From positions 2,448,853-2,512,852 of the forward strand of contig NZ_GL586311.1 of NCBI RefSeq assembly GCF_000184945.1: a stretch of 64,000 bases of DNA. The letters are read 5' to 3'. Origin of the DNA: Segatella buccae ATCC 33574. Its GTDB lineage: Bacteria > Bacteroidota > Bacteroidia > Bacteroidales > Bacteroidaceae. The first letter of the stretch is position 1. Every line of letters starts with the position of its first letter. Of the stretch, positions 35,173 through 44,717 are shown one piece after another. Under the pieces are notes generated by a model, which was given only the letters and a program-made list of their open reading frames with translations, was not told the origin of the DNA and did not search any database. Both the position numbers and the translations under genes were made by a program.

Positions 35173-36340
35173 AGTAAACGAAATACAGGAATACTACTTC
35201 AGCCGCAAACTGAAGGAAGTGGGCAAGCTCAACGCCGAGGGACGGGACATTATCAGTCTGGCCATAGGCAGCCCCGACATGCCCCCTTCGCAACAAACGA
35301 TAGACAAGCTATGCGAGGTGGCCCGCGACATCAAAGCCCACGGGTATCAGCCCACAGTGGGCATACCCGAGCTGCGCAAGGCTATGGCCGACTTTTATGG
35401 GCGAGTGTACGGTGTCGATGTGGACTGGGCGACGGAAGTGCAACCCCTCATCGGTTCAAAGGAAGGAATACTCCACGTGACACTGGCATTCTGCAATCCC
35501 GGCGATGAAGTGCTCATCCCCAATCCGGGCTACCCCACCTACACGGCTGTCAACAAACTGTTGGGCACCAAAATCACCTATTATAATCTGCGAGAAGACA
35601 ACGGATGGCAGCCCGACTTCGACGAACTGGAACGCTTGGACTTGAGCCGCGTGAAACTGCTGTGGACCAACTATCCCAACATGCCCACCGGCGGCAATGC
35701 CCGTATGGAGACCTACGAACGACTGGTGGATTTTGCCCGCCGTCACGACATCGTGGTGGTCAACGACAACCCCTACTCGCTCATCCTCAACGAGCAGCCG
35801 ATGAGCATTCTACAAGTACCCGGGGCCAAAGATGTGTGCATCGAATTCAACTCCATGTCAAAGTCGCACAACATGCCGGGGTGGCGCGTGGCAATGGCTG
35901 TCTCCAACCCGACATTCATCTCATGGATACTCAAAGTGAAGAGCAACATAGACAACGGTTCGTTCCGTGGCATACAGTTGGCTGCCGCCGAAGCCTTCAA
36001 CACCAACGGCGAAGCATGGCACCGCGAAAACAACATCACTAACTACCGGCGGCGCAGAAATCTCGCCGAACAGATCATGACGGCACTACACTGCACATTC
36101 GACCCTACGCAGGTGGGCATGTTCCTTTGGGGAAAGATTCCCAACCGATACCACGATGTGGAAGAACTCACCGAACGCGTGCTCCACGAGGCCCGCGTAT
36201 TTATCACGCCCGGCTTCATCTTCGGCTCCAACGGCAGCCGCTACATCCGCATTTCGCTTTGCGCCAAAGACGACAAGATGCGTGAAGCACTGGAGCGTGT
36301 AAAGCTATTCGCTGCGGGCAACGACTTGGACAAAGCATAA
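35156..36340 (+). CDS. PLP aminotransferase (likely aromatic amino acid, class I/II)
   Basis: A 394-residue fold-type I aminotransferase. It starts MKPANRVNEIQEYYFSRKLK, inside the end of pheA, which suggests translational coupling. SMSKSHNMPGWRVA carries the PLP Lys. NYPNMPTGG and VNDNPYS mark the cofactor pocket. It belongs to a group that includes LL-diaminopimelate and aspartate/aromatic aminotransferases. The operon context favours conversion of phenylpyruvate and 4-hydroxyphenylpyruvate to Phe and Tyr, or of prephenate to arogenate. The exact substrate is inference. Confidence 0.85.
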   Translation: MKPANRVNEIQEYYFSRKLKEVGKLNAEGRDIISLAIGSPDMPPSQQTIDKLCEVARDIKAHGYQPTVGIPELRKAMADFYGRVYGVDVDWATEVQPLIGSKEGILHVTLAFCNPGDEVLIPNPGYPTYTAVNKLLGTKITYYNLREDNGWQPDFDELERLDLSRVKLLWTNYPNMPTGGNARMETYERLVDFARRHDIVVVNDNPYSLILNEQPMSILQVPGAKDVCIEFNSMSKSHNMPGWRVAMAVSNPTFISWILKVKSNIDNGSFRGIQLAAAEAFNTNGEAWHRENNITNYRRRRNLAEQIMTALHCTFDPTQVGMFLWGKIPNRYHDVEELTERVLHEARVFITPGFIFGSNGSRYIRISLCAKDDKMREALERVKLFAAGNDLDKA

Positions 36341-36376
36341 AACCATCGTAAACCAAGAAACAAAAATACAACGATT

Positions 36377-37444
36377 ATGGAACTGGAATTAGAACCATTG
36401 AACTTGCCGAGTGACAACAAGCGACCATCGTGCGTCATCGCAGGGCCTTGTTCGGCCGAGACCGAAGAGCAAGTGTTAAAAACCGCCAAGGAACTGGCCG
36501 CCAAAGGCTGTCACATTTTCCGTGCCGGCGTATGGAAACCCCGCACCAAACCCGGTGGTTTCGAGGGCAATGGCGAGACTGCCTTGCCGTGGATGAAACG
36601 AGTGAAGGAGGAGACCGGTATGCTCACCGCCACCGAAGTGGCTACGCCCGAGCATGTGGAACTGGCCTTGAAATACGGCATAGATGTGCTGTGGGTGGGA
36701 GCCCGCACTTCTGCCAATCCCTTTGCCATGCAGGCTTTGGCCGACTCGTTGCAGGGAGTAGACGTTCCCATGCTGGTGAAAAACCCCGTCAACCCCGATC
36801 TCGAACTGTGGATCGGAGCCTTGCAACGACTCAACCAAGCAGGCATCAAGCGTCTTGGAGCCATACACCGCGGCTTCTCAAGCTATGATAAGAAGATATA
36901 CCGTAACCTGCCTATGTGGCAAATACCCATCGAACTGCGCCGCCGCATCACCGACCTGCCCATCATCTGCGACCCGAGCCATATCGGCGGGCGACGCGAC
37001 CTCATTGCCCCACTCTGCCAACAAGCGATGGATCTCGGCTTCGATGGACTCATTGTGGAGAGCCACTGCTCCCCCGACGAGGCTTGGAGCGATGCCAAAC
37101 AGCAGGTGACACCGGACATATTAGACTACATTCTCTCGCTGCTCGTGGTGCGTGACGAGCACACCACCACTGAGGGCATACGCCAACTACGGGCCCAGAT
37201 AGACGAACTCGATAACCAGCTCATGGATTTGTTGGCCAAACGAATGCGTGTTTGCCGTGAAATAGGCACCTACAAGAAAGAGCACAACATGACTGTGCTA
37301 CAGGCCAACCGCTATAGTGAGATTCTCGAAAAACGCGGTGCGCAGGCCAGTTTGTGCGGTATGTCACCCGAATTCGCCGCCCAAGTGTTTGAGCATATCC
37401 ACGAAGAGAGTGTCCGCCAACAGTTGGAAATCGTCAACAGATAA
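36377..37444 (+). CDS. Bifunctional DAHP synthase/chorismate mutase
   Basis: A 355-residue fusion of 3-deoxy-7-phosphoheptulonate synthase (about 1-255) and type II chorismate mutase (about 265-350). The first part has CVIAGPCSAE, RAGVWKPRTKPGGFEG, LGAIHRGFSS and DPSHIGGRRDL, matching type I-beta DAHP synthases. The C-terminal part (IRQLRAQIDELDNQLMDLLA, then KRMRVCREIGTYKKEH) is an AroQ-type mutase. This fusion joins the first shikimate step to the branch-point step for Phe and Tyr. In relatives the mutase part mediates feedback. No extra regulatory domain is seen. Confidence 0.93.
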   Translation: MELELEPLNLPSDNKRPSCVIAGPCSAETEEQVLKTAKELAAKGCHIFRAGVWKPRTKPGGFEGNGETALPWMKRVKEETGMLTATEVATPEHVELALKYGIDVLWVGARTSANPFAMQALADSLQGVDVPMLVKNPVNPDLELWIGALQRLNQAGIKRLGAIHRGFSSYDKKIYRNLPMWQIPIELRRRITDLPIICDPSHIGGRRDLIAPLCQQAMDLGFDGLIVESHCSPDEAWSDAKQQVTPDILDYILSLLVVRDEHTTTEGIRQLRAQIDELDNQLMDLLAKRMRVCREIGTYKKEHNMTVLQANRYSEILEKRGAQASLCGMSPEFAAQVFEHIHEESVRQQLEIVNR

Positions 37445-37513
37445 TTTGTTAAAAGGATTGCAGAGCCCGACCACGGCTTATGCCCAACGCAGCCCTGCAA
37501 GACATTAAGGCTT

Positions 37514-38299
37514 ATGAAAATACTAATCATGGGAGCAGGGAAGATGGGCTCGTTTTTCATCGACCTGCTCAGTTTCGACCACGAGGTGGCCGTCTATGAA
37601 AAAGATGCGAAGCGCATGCGTTTCACCTACAACTGCTATCGCTTCCAACAGCTCAACGAGGTGCGGGAGTTCCGTCCAGAATTGGTCATCAACGCTGTCA
37701 CGGTGAAATACACCATTCCGGCTTTCAAGGAGGTGATACCCTATCTGCCGGAAGATTGCATCATCAGCGACATAGCCTCCGTGAAGACCGGATTGAAGGA
37801 ATTTTACGAACAAAGCGGCCGCCCCTACGTGAGCACTCACCCGATGTTCGGACCGACGTTTGCCAACCTCAACCAACTGAGCGAAGAAAACGCCATCATC
37901 ATCAGCGAGGGTGACTACATGGGGCGCATCTTCTTCAAGGACCTCTACCAACGGATCGGACTCAACATCTACGAATATACCTTCAAGGAACATGACGAGA
38001 CAGTAGCCTACTCGCTGAGCATTCCCTTCGTGTCTACCTTTGTGTTCGCCGCCGTGATGAAGCACCAAGACGCTCCGGGCACCACATTCAAACGACACAT
38101 GCGCATAGCCAAAGGCGTGCTCAACGAAGACGACTATCTCTTGCAGGAGATTCTGTTCAACCCCTACACTCACGACCAAGTATCACAGATACGCACCGAA
38201 CTCAAGGAGCTGCTCACGATAATCGACAAGAAAGACGCTCCGGGCATGAAAGCCTACCTTGCCAAGATTCGCCGGCACGTAAAAGAAGACATCGCCTGA
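37514..38299 (+). CDS. tyrA: Prephenate dehydrogenase
   Basis: Oxidative decarboxylation of prephenate toward Tyr. The 261-residue enzyme has an N-terminal Rossmann motif ILIMGAGKMGS (about residues 3-13) and the TyrA signature STHPMFGPTFANL (about 112-124). It is shorter than many TyrA proteins and has no ACT domain. The stop codon overlaps the start of the phosphatase gene by one to four bases, so the two are translationally linked. Together with pheA, the aminotransferase and the DAHP synthase it completes Phe and Tyr synthesis from chorismate. Confidence 0.9.
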   Translation: MKILIMGAGKMGSFFIDLLSFDHEVAVYEKDAKRMRFTYNCYRFQQLNEVREFRPELVINAVTVKYTIPAFKEVIPYLPEDCIISDIASVKTGLKEFYEQSGRPYVSTHPMFGPTFANLNQLSEENAIIISEGDYMGRIFFKDLYQRIGLNIYEYTFKEHDETVAYSLSIPFVSTFVFAAVMKHQDAPGTTFKRHMRIAKGVLNEDDYLLQEILFNPYTHDQVSQIRTELKELLTIIDKKDAPGMKAYLAKIRRHVKEDIA

Positions 38300-38946
38300 T
38301 GACCAACAAGTTTAAACTTCTTATCCTTGACTTCGACGGAACGGTGGGAGACAGCCGCCGACTCATCACCGACACCATGCTCCAGACCATCGATGCGCTC
38401 GGCCTCGAAACACGTACAAGAGAACAATGCGCCCGGATGATAGGCTTGCCTTTGGCCCGCTGCTTCACCGAGATGATTCCCATGACAGAGGAGATGGGCG
38501 AAAAATGTGCCGCCACCTACCGTGAGTTTTTCAAGCAGAACAACCGTCCGGGAGCCGTCACGCTCTTTCCCGGTGTGGCCGACACCCTGCAACGGCTCCA
38601 CAACCGGCACATACATCTCTCCTTTGCCAGCAGCCGCAGCCATGCCTCACTGGCAGCATACGTCAACGATCTGGGGCTTTCGCCTTTCATCTCCTACCTC
38701 ATCGGGGCCGACGATGTACACCGCCCCAAACCCGAGGCCGAACCCGTGGAAGTAACGCTGCGGCATTTCGGCATCGCTCCCAATGACGCCTTGGTCGTAG
38801 GCGACACCAAGTTTGACATACTCATGGGCCACAATGCCGGCACGCACACCTGTGGCGTGAGCTATGGCAACGGCTCACGCGAGGAATTGGAAAAGGCCGG
38901 TGCCGAGCACATCATAGACACCTTCACGGCTCTATCGGACCTCTAA
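38299..38946 (+). CDS. HAD-family phosphatase (phosphoglycolate phosphatase-like)
   Basis: A 215-residue HAD hydrolase with motif I LDFDGTVGDS (about residues 9-18), motif II FASSRSH (about 112-118), motif III Lys in RPKPEAEP (about 147-154) and motif IV VVGDTKFDI (about 171-179). The cap domain lies between motifs I and II. It resembles phosphoglycolate phosphatases and pyrophosphatases. The substrate cannot be read. It is the last gene of the aromatic operon and is coupled to tyrA. Confidence 0.82.
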   Translation: MTNKFKLLILDFDGTVGDSRRLITDTMLQTIDALGLETRTREQCARMIGLPLARCFTEMIPMTEEMGEKCAATYREFFKQNNRPGAVTLFPGVADTLQRLHNRHIHLSFASSRSHASLAAYVNDLGLSPFISYLIGADDVHRPKPEAEPVEVTLRHFGIAPNDALVVGDTKFDILMGHNAGTHTCGVSYGNGSREELEKAGAEHIIDTFTALSDL

Positions 38947-38996
38947 ACACGGACGACCAAAGAAGACACTGCTCACAACAGACATCTGCCCTATTT

Positions 38997-39039
38997 TGTC
39001 ACCCACAACATGAGCCTAAATCTCATCAAGTGGGTGACA
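38997..39039. terminator. Two-tier hairpin between convergent genes
   Basis: TGTCACCCAC pairs with GTGGGTGACA, with an inner ATGAG/CTCAT stem. It lies between the aromatic operon and the MATE gene. No clear T-run follows, so its terminator role is uncertain. Confidence 0.5.
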
Positions 39040-39144
39040 GCCATCTTGCAACGGTCGCACACCATATTCTCGACATAGACAGTGGAGCTCATAAACTATG
39101 AAAAAACAATTCTTACAAAAGTTGGAACTTAAATTGATCCGGCA

Positions 39145-40509
39145 TCAATGGGCTTCGGTTCCCCATGCGATTTCCTCTCTCCTCATTTCGCGAAAGGTGT
39201 AAAGCATCACCGGCACGGTGAGCGCAAAAGCGCAGGCATCACTGGCCGCCTGACAGGCCTCAACACCAAGAATGCCGAAATATCGGGGAAGAACGATGAC
39301 AAGCGGCACAAAGAAAAGACCCTGGCGGGCGGCAGCAAGAATGTTGGCCCGCCACGGTTTGCGGCACACTTGGGTGAGCATGTTGCTCGTCATGACAAAG
39401 GCATTGAGCGGAAAGGTGACAAGCTGCCACACCAAGGCCACACTGCCCACAGCTATCACATGAGGGTCGTTGCGGAAAAGTTCGATGATGCCGTCGCTGA
39501 AGCAGAAGCCGACCACCGAACAAAGCGAAAGGAAGACCGTGCCCACACCGGTGGTAAACCAAAAGGCCTGCCTGACCCGCCCATAGAGACGGGCACCGTA
39601 GCAGAAGCCGCAAAGGGGCTGAAAACCTTGGCCGAGACCCACCACGGCAGCCATGACAAACATGGCTATGCGATTGACGATGGACATGCCCGCAATGGCT
39701 GCATCGCCATAAACCTTGACAGAGACATTGAGCGCTATCGTGGCTATACAGGCCAAGCCTTGCCGCGAAAGCGACGGACTGCCGCCGTAGAATATCTCTT
39801 TGAACAGGCTCCACGAGGGGGCAAAGAGCCGCGCATGCACAGCTATATTGCCTTCACGTCGCACCATGCGCAGGAGGATGGCAAACGAAACGACCTGTCC
39901 GACCACTGTGGCCAGTGCGGCACCTGCCACTCCCATGTCGAACAGGAAGATGAATAATGGGTCGAGCGCCACGTTGATCACGGCCCCGGTCACAATGCCA
40001 TACATGGCGTATGAGGCGTTTCCTTGCAGGCGCATCTGGTTGTTGAGCGTGAGCGAGGATGTGAAAAACGGCGCACCGAGCAGCACGATGCCGAGATAAC
40101 GCTCCGTGTAGGGAAGGATGGTAGGTGTACTGCCCAGTTCGACCGAAAGCGGTGTGAGCAGCAGTTCGCCCACCAACATAATCAAACAGCCAAAACCGAA
40201 AGAAAGAAAGAAACCCGTGGAGGCCATGCGGGCGGCATTGTCGTGGCGACGGGCACCAAGTTCGCGGGCGATATAAGAACCCGACCCGTGCCCGAAGAAG
40301 AAACCGAAGGCCTGAATGAAAAACATCACCGAAAAGACAATGCCCACGGCAGCCGTAGACTGCGTGTCGATTTGCCCCACAAAAAAGGTATCGGCCATGT
40401 TGTAGAGACTCGTCACGAGCATTGAGATAATCGTGGGTACGGCCATCGCCACCACCACACGGGAGACGGGGGCTGAGGTCAGAAACGTATAGTTGTCATG
40501 CTTGTGCAT
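39145..40509 (-). CDS. MATE-family multidrug/toxin efflux protein
   Basis: A 454-residue integral membrane protein with about twelve hydrophobic segments, arranged as two similar halves. It starts MHKHDNYTFLTSAPVSRVVV. Typical early MATE features are visible (AVPTIISMLVTSLYNMADTFFVGQI, about residues 28-52). Members exchange Na+ or H+ for drugs or metabolites. No specific substrate can be named. It lies 28 nt downstream of the WecB-like gene, so the two are likely co-transcribed. Confidence 0.9.
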   Translation of the reverse strand: MHKHDNYTFLTSAPVSRVVVAMAVPTIISMLVTSLYNMADTFFVGQIDTQSTAAVGIVFSVMFFIQAFGFFFGHGSGSYIARELGARRHDNAARMASTGFFLSFGFGCLIMLVGELLLTPLSVELGSTPTILPYTERYLGIVLLGAPFFTSSLTLNNQMRLQGNASYAMYGIVTGAVINVALDPLFIFLFDMGVAGAALATVVGQVVSFAILLRMVRREGNIAVHARLFAPSWSLFKEIFYGGSPSLSRQGLACIATIALNVSVKVYGDAAIAGMSIVNRIAMFVMAAVVGLGQGFQPLCGFCYGARLYGRVRQAFWFTTGVGTVFLSLCSVVGFCFSDGIIELFRNDPHVIAVGSVALVWQLVTFPLNAFVMTSNMLTQVCRKPWRANILAAARQGLFFVPLVIVLPRYFGILGVEACQAASDACAFALTVPVMLYTFREMRREEIAWGTEAH

Positions 40510-40537
40510 CAGTGTTGACAGATAAAACCTTCGCCGT

Positions 40538-41674
40538 CTATCGGGCTCTTTGCCCCTGTTCTAACAATATCTGTACGATGCGCTCGGCCGACCGACCGTC
40601 CCAACGGTCGGGAATACCGGCCGCCTTCCACTCTCCGCGCACAAGGGTGGCGATGGCTTCACGGAGCCGGTCGGCATCTTCACCCACAAGCACATTGGTG
40701 CCTTGCTTGACGGTCTCAATGTGCTCCGTATAACTGTTGAGCGTGATGCAAGGCACTTGGTTGAAAGTCGCCTCTTCAGCCACATTGCCGGAGTCTGTCA
40801 CCACACCACGGGCATGGGCCGTGAGACGGCCAAAAGCCAGATAGCCCATGGGCTCAACGATGTGGAAATTGGCCAATGAGAGTTCGCCTTCCGCCTCCAG
40901 ACTCTTGATGAGGTCGGCTGCGGGCCGGCGCAACGGGGCGATAAATGTCATGTCACCAGCAGCCGAAAGCATACCCGAAAGCATGAGAAGCAGATTCTCA
41001 CGATCGGCCAAGAGAGCCTTGCGGTTGAGCGTGAAGACGACATAGGGGCGTTCACCGGAAGCCCCTGCGGGACGGATGACCTGCATCACCTCGCCGGGCA
41101 GTTCCGCCGACTCGATGCGGGCGCGGTTGAAACGCAGATTGTCCATCAGAATGTTGCCCACCATATAGACTTTCGAGAGCTCGGCCCCCTCCTTGTTGGC
41201 TATGCTGTTATTGGATATGCCGGCCGTAAAAAGAATGTCTGACAAGCCATCGATGACCAACCGGTTGATCTCCTTGGGCATCGTGATGTCGAAACTGCGG
41301 GTGCCAGCCGCAATGTGCGCCAGCATAATGCCTTGCTTCTTGGTGACGATGGCGGCAGCCATGGTGCTGGCAAGATCGTCCACGACAATGACCACATCGG
41401 TGGGCTGTCTTTGCAAATAGCACTCAAAAGCCGACATCACCCGACCGGTGAGTTCGTTGAGGTTTTCACAGTCAACGCCCAGACATTCATCCGGCCGGAG
41501 GATGCAGAGGTCATCGAAGAGGCTTGCCTCCAGCATGGCATCACCGGCAATGCCTGCATACACAAGCTGAAAATCCACCTCCCGTCCCTCACGGCGGGCA
41601 GCCTCGATAGCTCTAATCACCGGAGCCACCTTGATGAAGTTGGGGCGCGCTCCACAAAAGATACATATATTCAT
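40538..41674 (-). CDS. WecB-like UDP-GlcNAc 2-epimerase homologue with altered catalytic residues
   Basis: A 378-residue protein of the non-hydrolysing UDP-GlcNAc 2-epimerase fold: FCGARPNFIKVAPVIRAI at the start (the usual GTRPE region), VVVDDLASTMAAA (about 94-106), PKEINRLVIDGLSD (about 130-143) and SGNVAEEATF (about 290-299). The usual HxEAGLR is HIAAGTR, so the catalytic Glu is Ala. The usual T-x-HR motif reads TLNR, so the His is Asn. The Asp and second Glu remain. It may therefore bind but not epimerise UDP-sugars, or act differently. A TACATTTG box (41699-41706) lies upstream. Confidence 0.82.
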   Translation of the reverse strand: MNICIFCGARPNFIKVAPVIRAIEAARREGREVDFQLVYAGIAGDAMLEASLFDDLCILRPDECLGVDCENLNELTGRVMSAFECYLQRQPTDVVIVVDDLASTMAAAIVTKKQGIMLAHIAAGTRSFDITMPKEINRLVIDGLSDILFTAGISNNSIANKEGAELSKVYMVGNILMDNLRFNRARIESAELPGEVMQVIRPAGASGERPYVVFTLNRKALLADRENLLLMLSGMLSAAGDMTFIAPLRRPAADLIKSLEAEGELSLANFHIVEPMGYLAFGRLTAHARGVVTDSGNVAEEATFNQVPCITLNSYTEHIETVKQGTNVLVGEDADRLREAIATLVRGEWKAAGIPDRWDGRSAERIVQILLEQGQRAR

Positions 41675-41710
41675 AGTCGCTTTGCTTTATTCTTAGTGCA
41701 AATGTACTAA

Positions 41711-41748
41711 AAAAAACAATGGCAGCAACGTTTGCCGCCATTGTTTTT
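41711..41748 (-). terminator. Terminator after asnA
   Basis: On the minus strand AAAAACAATGGC pairs with GCCATTGTTTTT, followed by a T-run. Confidence 0.82.
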
Positions 41749-41914
41749 TCATAGAAAGGAGAATCTGTTTCAGACAAAAGGAAAACACCTTTTCAGTCGG
41801 TCGGAAACGGTGCAGAATCGCTGCACCGTCTGTGCCGGGATGTCGCACGCCTCGCGCAAGGGTGCTGAACGGTTGGTGCAAAGGCCTTGCACCAATCCTG
41901 AAAAAACCGACCAA

Positions 41915-42952
41915 TCAGATGAGTGGCATACCGGCTGCTTCACATTCGGCCCGCATATCATCGGGCCAGATGCTGGCCTGGATTTCACCGATGTGCCCTT
42001 TATGGAGCAACACCATGCACAGGCGGCTCTGCCCGATACCGCCACCGATGCTCAAAGGCAGTTGGTCGCCCAACAATCGACGATGGAAATAAAGTTCGGC
42101 GCGGTCTTCTTTGCCGGCAATCTTGAGTTGACGCAACAAACTCTCCTTATCCACACGGATGCCCATCGAACTCAATTCGAAGCTGCGTCCAAGCACCGGA
42201 TACCAGATGAGAATATCGCCGTTGAGACCCTCTTTCCCATTTTCAGCCACAGTAGACCAATCATCGTAGTCGGGGGCACGCCCATCATGCTTCTCACCGT
42301 TGCTCAACTTACCTCCTATACCCTCAACAAACACGGCCCCGTATTTCTCGCAAATGGCATCTTCACGCTCTTTGGGAGTCTTGTCGGGATACATCAGCAA
42401 CAAGTCTTCACTATGAACGAACGTTATCTTTTCGGGCAAAAAAGGCTTGATTTCAGGATAAGTTTCGCAAGTGAGATACTCCGTGCGCAAAATGGCGGAA
42501 TAGATGCGGTTTACGACATCTTCCAAGAAAGCCACATTGCGTTGCCCGGCCGTGATGACAGCCTCCCAGTCCCACTGGTCTACATATAAAGAGTGTAGAT
42601 TGTCGAGCTCCTCATCGGCCCGAATAGCATTCATGTCGGTGTAGACCCCATAGCCGGGCTCCACGTTATATTCGGCAAGTGTCAGCCGCTTCCACTTGGC
42701 AAGCGAATGCACCACTTCGGCCTCAGCATCTCCCAAATCTTTGATGGGAAAAGTCACGGGACGCTCCACGCCGTTCAGGTCATCATTGATGCCCAGCCCC
42801 TTCAACACAAAGAGAGGGGCCGTCACACGGCGCAACCGCAATTCGGTGGAAAGGTTCTGCTGAAAGAAATCCTTAATCAGCTTAATGCCCTGCTCCGTGC
42901 GGCGCATGTCGAGCAGGGCATGATAACCTTCGGGCTTAATCAATTTACTCAT
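41915..42952 (-). CDS. asnA: Aspartate-ammonia ligase (asparagine synthetase A)
   Basis: Makes Asn from Asp, ammonia and ATP; a class II aminoacyl-tRNA synthetase-like enzyme. 345 residues from MSKLIKPEGYHALLDMRRTE. The AsnA signature KHDGRAPDYDDW (about residues 205-216) and the GGGIGQSRLCMVLL motif 3 (about 305-318) are present. A TACCTTTG box lies at plus-strand 42984-42991, which makes the ATG at 42973 too close to the transcription start, so 42952 is preferred. It has its own terminator. Confidence 0.95.
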   Translation of the reverse strand: MSKLIKPEGYHALLDMRRTEQGIKLIKDFFQQNLSTELRLRRVTAPLFVLKGLGINDDLNGVERPVTFPIKDLGDAEAEVVHSLAKWKRLTLAEYNVEPGYGVYTDMNAIRADEELDNLHSLYVDQWDWEAVITAGQRNVAFLEDVVNRIYSAILRTEYLTCETYPEIKPFLPEKITFVHSEDLLLMYPDKTPKEREDAICEKYGAVFVEGIGGKLSNGEKHDGRAPDYDDWSTVAENGKEGLNGDILIWYPVLGRSFELSSMGIRVDKESLLRQLKIAGKEDRAELYFHRRLLGDQLPLSIGGGIGQSRLCMVLLHKGHIGEIQASIWPDDMRAECEAAGMPLI

Positions 42953-42983
42953 ATCTTTTACATTTAATGTCATTTTTATGCTG

Positions 42984-42991
42984 CAAAGGTA
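42984..42991 (-). promoter_or_regulatory. Promoter -7 box for asnA
   Basis: TACCTTTG on the minus strand, with transcription start near 42977. Decides the coding start. Confidence 0.6.
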
Positions 42992-43106
42992 AACATTTAT
43001 CAGTAAACGGCAAGCATAGCAATTGATTTATTTTGCAAAACGAAAGCATTCTTCTGTTTTTCGTTACCATTTGCATCACACATGGATTATTAAATATTGT
43101 ATAATA

Positions 43107-43138
43107 TTTGCACGTTAAAAATAAATTCATTACCTTTG
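43107..43138 (+). promoter_or_regulatory. Promoter of tRNA-Arg
   Basis: TTTG (43107-43110), 20 nt, TACCTTTG (43131-43138). Transcription should start about 10 nt upstream of the tRNA. Confidence 0.8.
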
Positions 43139-43155
43139 CGTTCAGTTTTAAGAAC

Positions 43156-43232
43156 GGTTCCGTAGCTTAGCTGAATAGAGCGTCAGATTCCGGTTCTGAA
43201 GGTCCTGGGTTTGAATCCCAGCGGAATCACCA
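43156..43232 (+). tRNA. tRNA-Arg (CCG)
   Basis: The sequence folds into a full cloverleaf: acceptor GGTTCCG/CGGAATC, D arm GCTT/GAGC, anticodon stem TCAGA/TCTGA with loop TTCCGGT (anticodon CCG) and T arm CTGGG/CCCAG. The 3' CCA is encoded. It decodes CGG as arginine. A strong promoter precedes it and a terminator follows directly. Confidence 0.95.
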
Positions 43233-43277
43233 AAGTGGAAATCCTTTGTCTATATATAGGATTTCCACTTGTTTTTT
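43233..43277 (+). terminator. Terminator after tRNA-Arg
   Basis: Arms AAGTGGAAATCCT (43233-43245) and AGGATTTCCACTT (43258-43270) are perfect and are followed by GTTTTTT. Confidence 0.9.
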
Positions 43278-43346
43278 GCCATTTGTTTTTATCTTTTTTA
43301 ATATGGAAAAATGTGATAAACCGTCTTTAATATCAAGCATTTTTTG

Positions 43347-43354
43347 TATATTTG
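43347..43354 (+). promoter_or_regulatory. Promoter -7 box for pepT
   Basis: TATATTTG gives a leader of about 130 nt containing the hairpin at 43406-43454. Confidence 0.6.
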
Positions 43355-43405
43355 CGACATCTTGATAGTATATAATGGTAAAAAGCAGAAAAGTAACTGT
43401 ACAAT

Positions 43406-43454
43406 CAAAAGAAATCTCCGTTCTTTTGCATAAGGACGGGAATGATTTCTTTTG
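43406..43454 (+). promoter_or_regulatory. Hairpin in the pepT leader
   Basis: CAAAAGAAATC (43406-43416) pairs with GATTTCTTTTG (43444-43454), with an inner CCGT/ACGG stem. It is followed by a loose T-rich stretch, so it may be an attenuator or an mRNA-stabilising element. Confidence 0.45.
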
Positions 43455-43489
43455 TTTTCATTTACTATAACATCCTCATAGCATAAAAT

Positions 43490-44713
43490 ATGGATCTTAC
43501 AGAAAGATTTATCGGTTATACACGGTTTGACACCCAATCGAGCGAAGACTCGGAGAGTGTTCCCAGTACGGCGAAGCAGTTGGAGTTTGCCAAGTTTTTG
43601 AAGCAGCAGCTCGAAGACGAGGGACTCAGTGATGTGGAAATGGACGAAATGGGTTACATCTATGCCACTCTCAAGGCCAACACCAGGAAAGAAACGCCCA
43701 CCATCGGCTTCATCTCCCACTACGACACCAGCCCTGATTGCAGCGGCAAGGACATCAAAGCCCGCATCATACGCAACTATGACGGCAACGACATCGAACT
43801 GTCACCCGGTATCATATCGTCTACTGAAAAGTTTCCCGAACTGAAAGAACACATCGAGGAAGACCTTATCGTCACCGACGGCACCACGCTGCTCGGGGCT
43901 GACGACAAGGCGGGCATCGCAGAAATCGTGCAAGCGATGTGCTATCTGCGCAATCACAACGAAATCAAGCACGGAGACATACGCGTAGGCTTTAACCCCG
44001 ATGAGGAGATAGGCAGGGGCGCACACCATTTCGATGTAGAGAAGTTCGGCTGCCAATGGGCCTACACCATTGACGGAGGGGACTTGGGCGAACTGGAGTA
44101 TGAGAACTTTAATGCTGCCGGGGCCAAAATCCATATCAAGGGAGTAAGCGTGCATACGGGTTATGCCAAAGGCAAAATGGTGAATGCGAGCCGCTTGGCG
44201 GTAGAGTTCCAAAATATGATTCCGGTCGAAGAGACCCCCGAAGAGACCGAGGGCTACGAAGGTTTCTATCATCTATTGGGCATCAAGAGCCGCTGCGAGG
44301 AGGCCACGCTGTCGTATATCATCCGTGACCACGACCGCGAACATTTCGAAGACCGCAAGGATTTCATCAAAGACTGTGCGAAAAAGATGAATGAGAAGTA
44401 TGGGGAAGGAACAGTTGTGGCTGAAGTGAAAGACCAATACTACAACATGAAAGAAAAGATAGACCCCAACATGCACGTCATCGACATTGTGCTGAAGGCC
44501 ATGCAGGAATGCGGTGTACCACCCCATGTGAAGCCGATTCGTGGCGGAACGGACGGTGCGCAGCTTTCTTTCAAGGGTCTACCCTGTCCCAACATCTTTG
44601 CCGGAGGTGTCAATTTCCACGGCCCCCACGAGTTTGTAAGCATCCAAGTGATGGAAAAGACTATGCAGACCATCGTCAAGATATGTGAGATAACCGGAAG
44701 TTACGAAGATTGA
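43490..44713 (+). CDS. pepT: Peptidase T (tripeptide aminopeptidase)
   Basis: Zinc exopeptidase of the M20 family that removes the N-terminal residue from tripeptides in the cytosol. The 407-residue length is typical. Metal-binding motifs are visible: [11 protein letters not shown] (about residues 74-84), LLGADDKAG (about 136-144) and [11 protein letters not shown] (about 170-180). A dimerisation domain lies between the catalytic halves. The antiporter gene follows after only four bases. Confidence 0.95.
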   Translation: MDLTERFIGYTRFDTQSSEDSESVPSTAKQLEFAKFLKQQLEDEGLSDVEMDEMGYIYATLKANTRKETPTIGFISHYDTSPDCSGKDIKARIIRNYDGNDIELSPGIISSTEKFPELKEHIEEDLIVTDGTTLLGADDKAGIAEIVQAMCYLRNHNEIKHGDIRVGFNPDEEIGRGAHHFDVEKFGCQWAYTIDGGDLGELEYENFNAAGAKIHIKGVSVHTGYAKGKMVNASRLAVEFQNMIPVEETPEETEGYEGFYHLLGIKSRCEEATLSYIIRDHDREHFEDRKDFIKDCAKKMNEKYGEGTVVAEVKDQYYNMKEKIDPNMHVIDIVLKAMQECGVPPHVKPIRGGTDGAQLSFKGLPCPNIFAGGVNFHGPHEFVSIQVMEKTMQTIVKICEITGSYED

Positions 44714-44717
44714 AATA

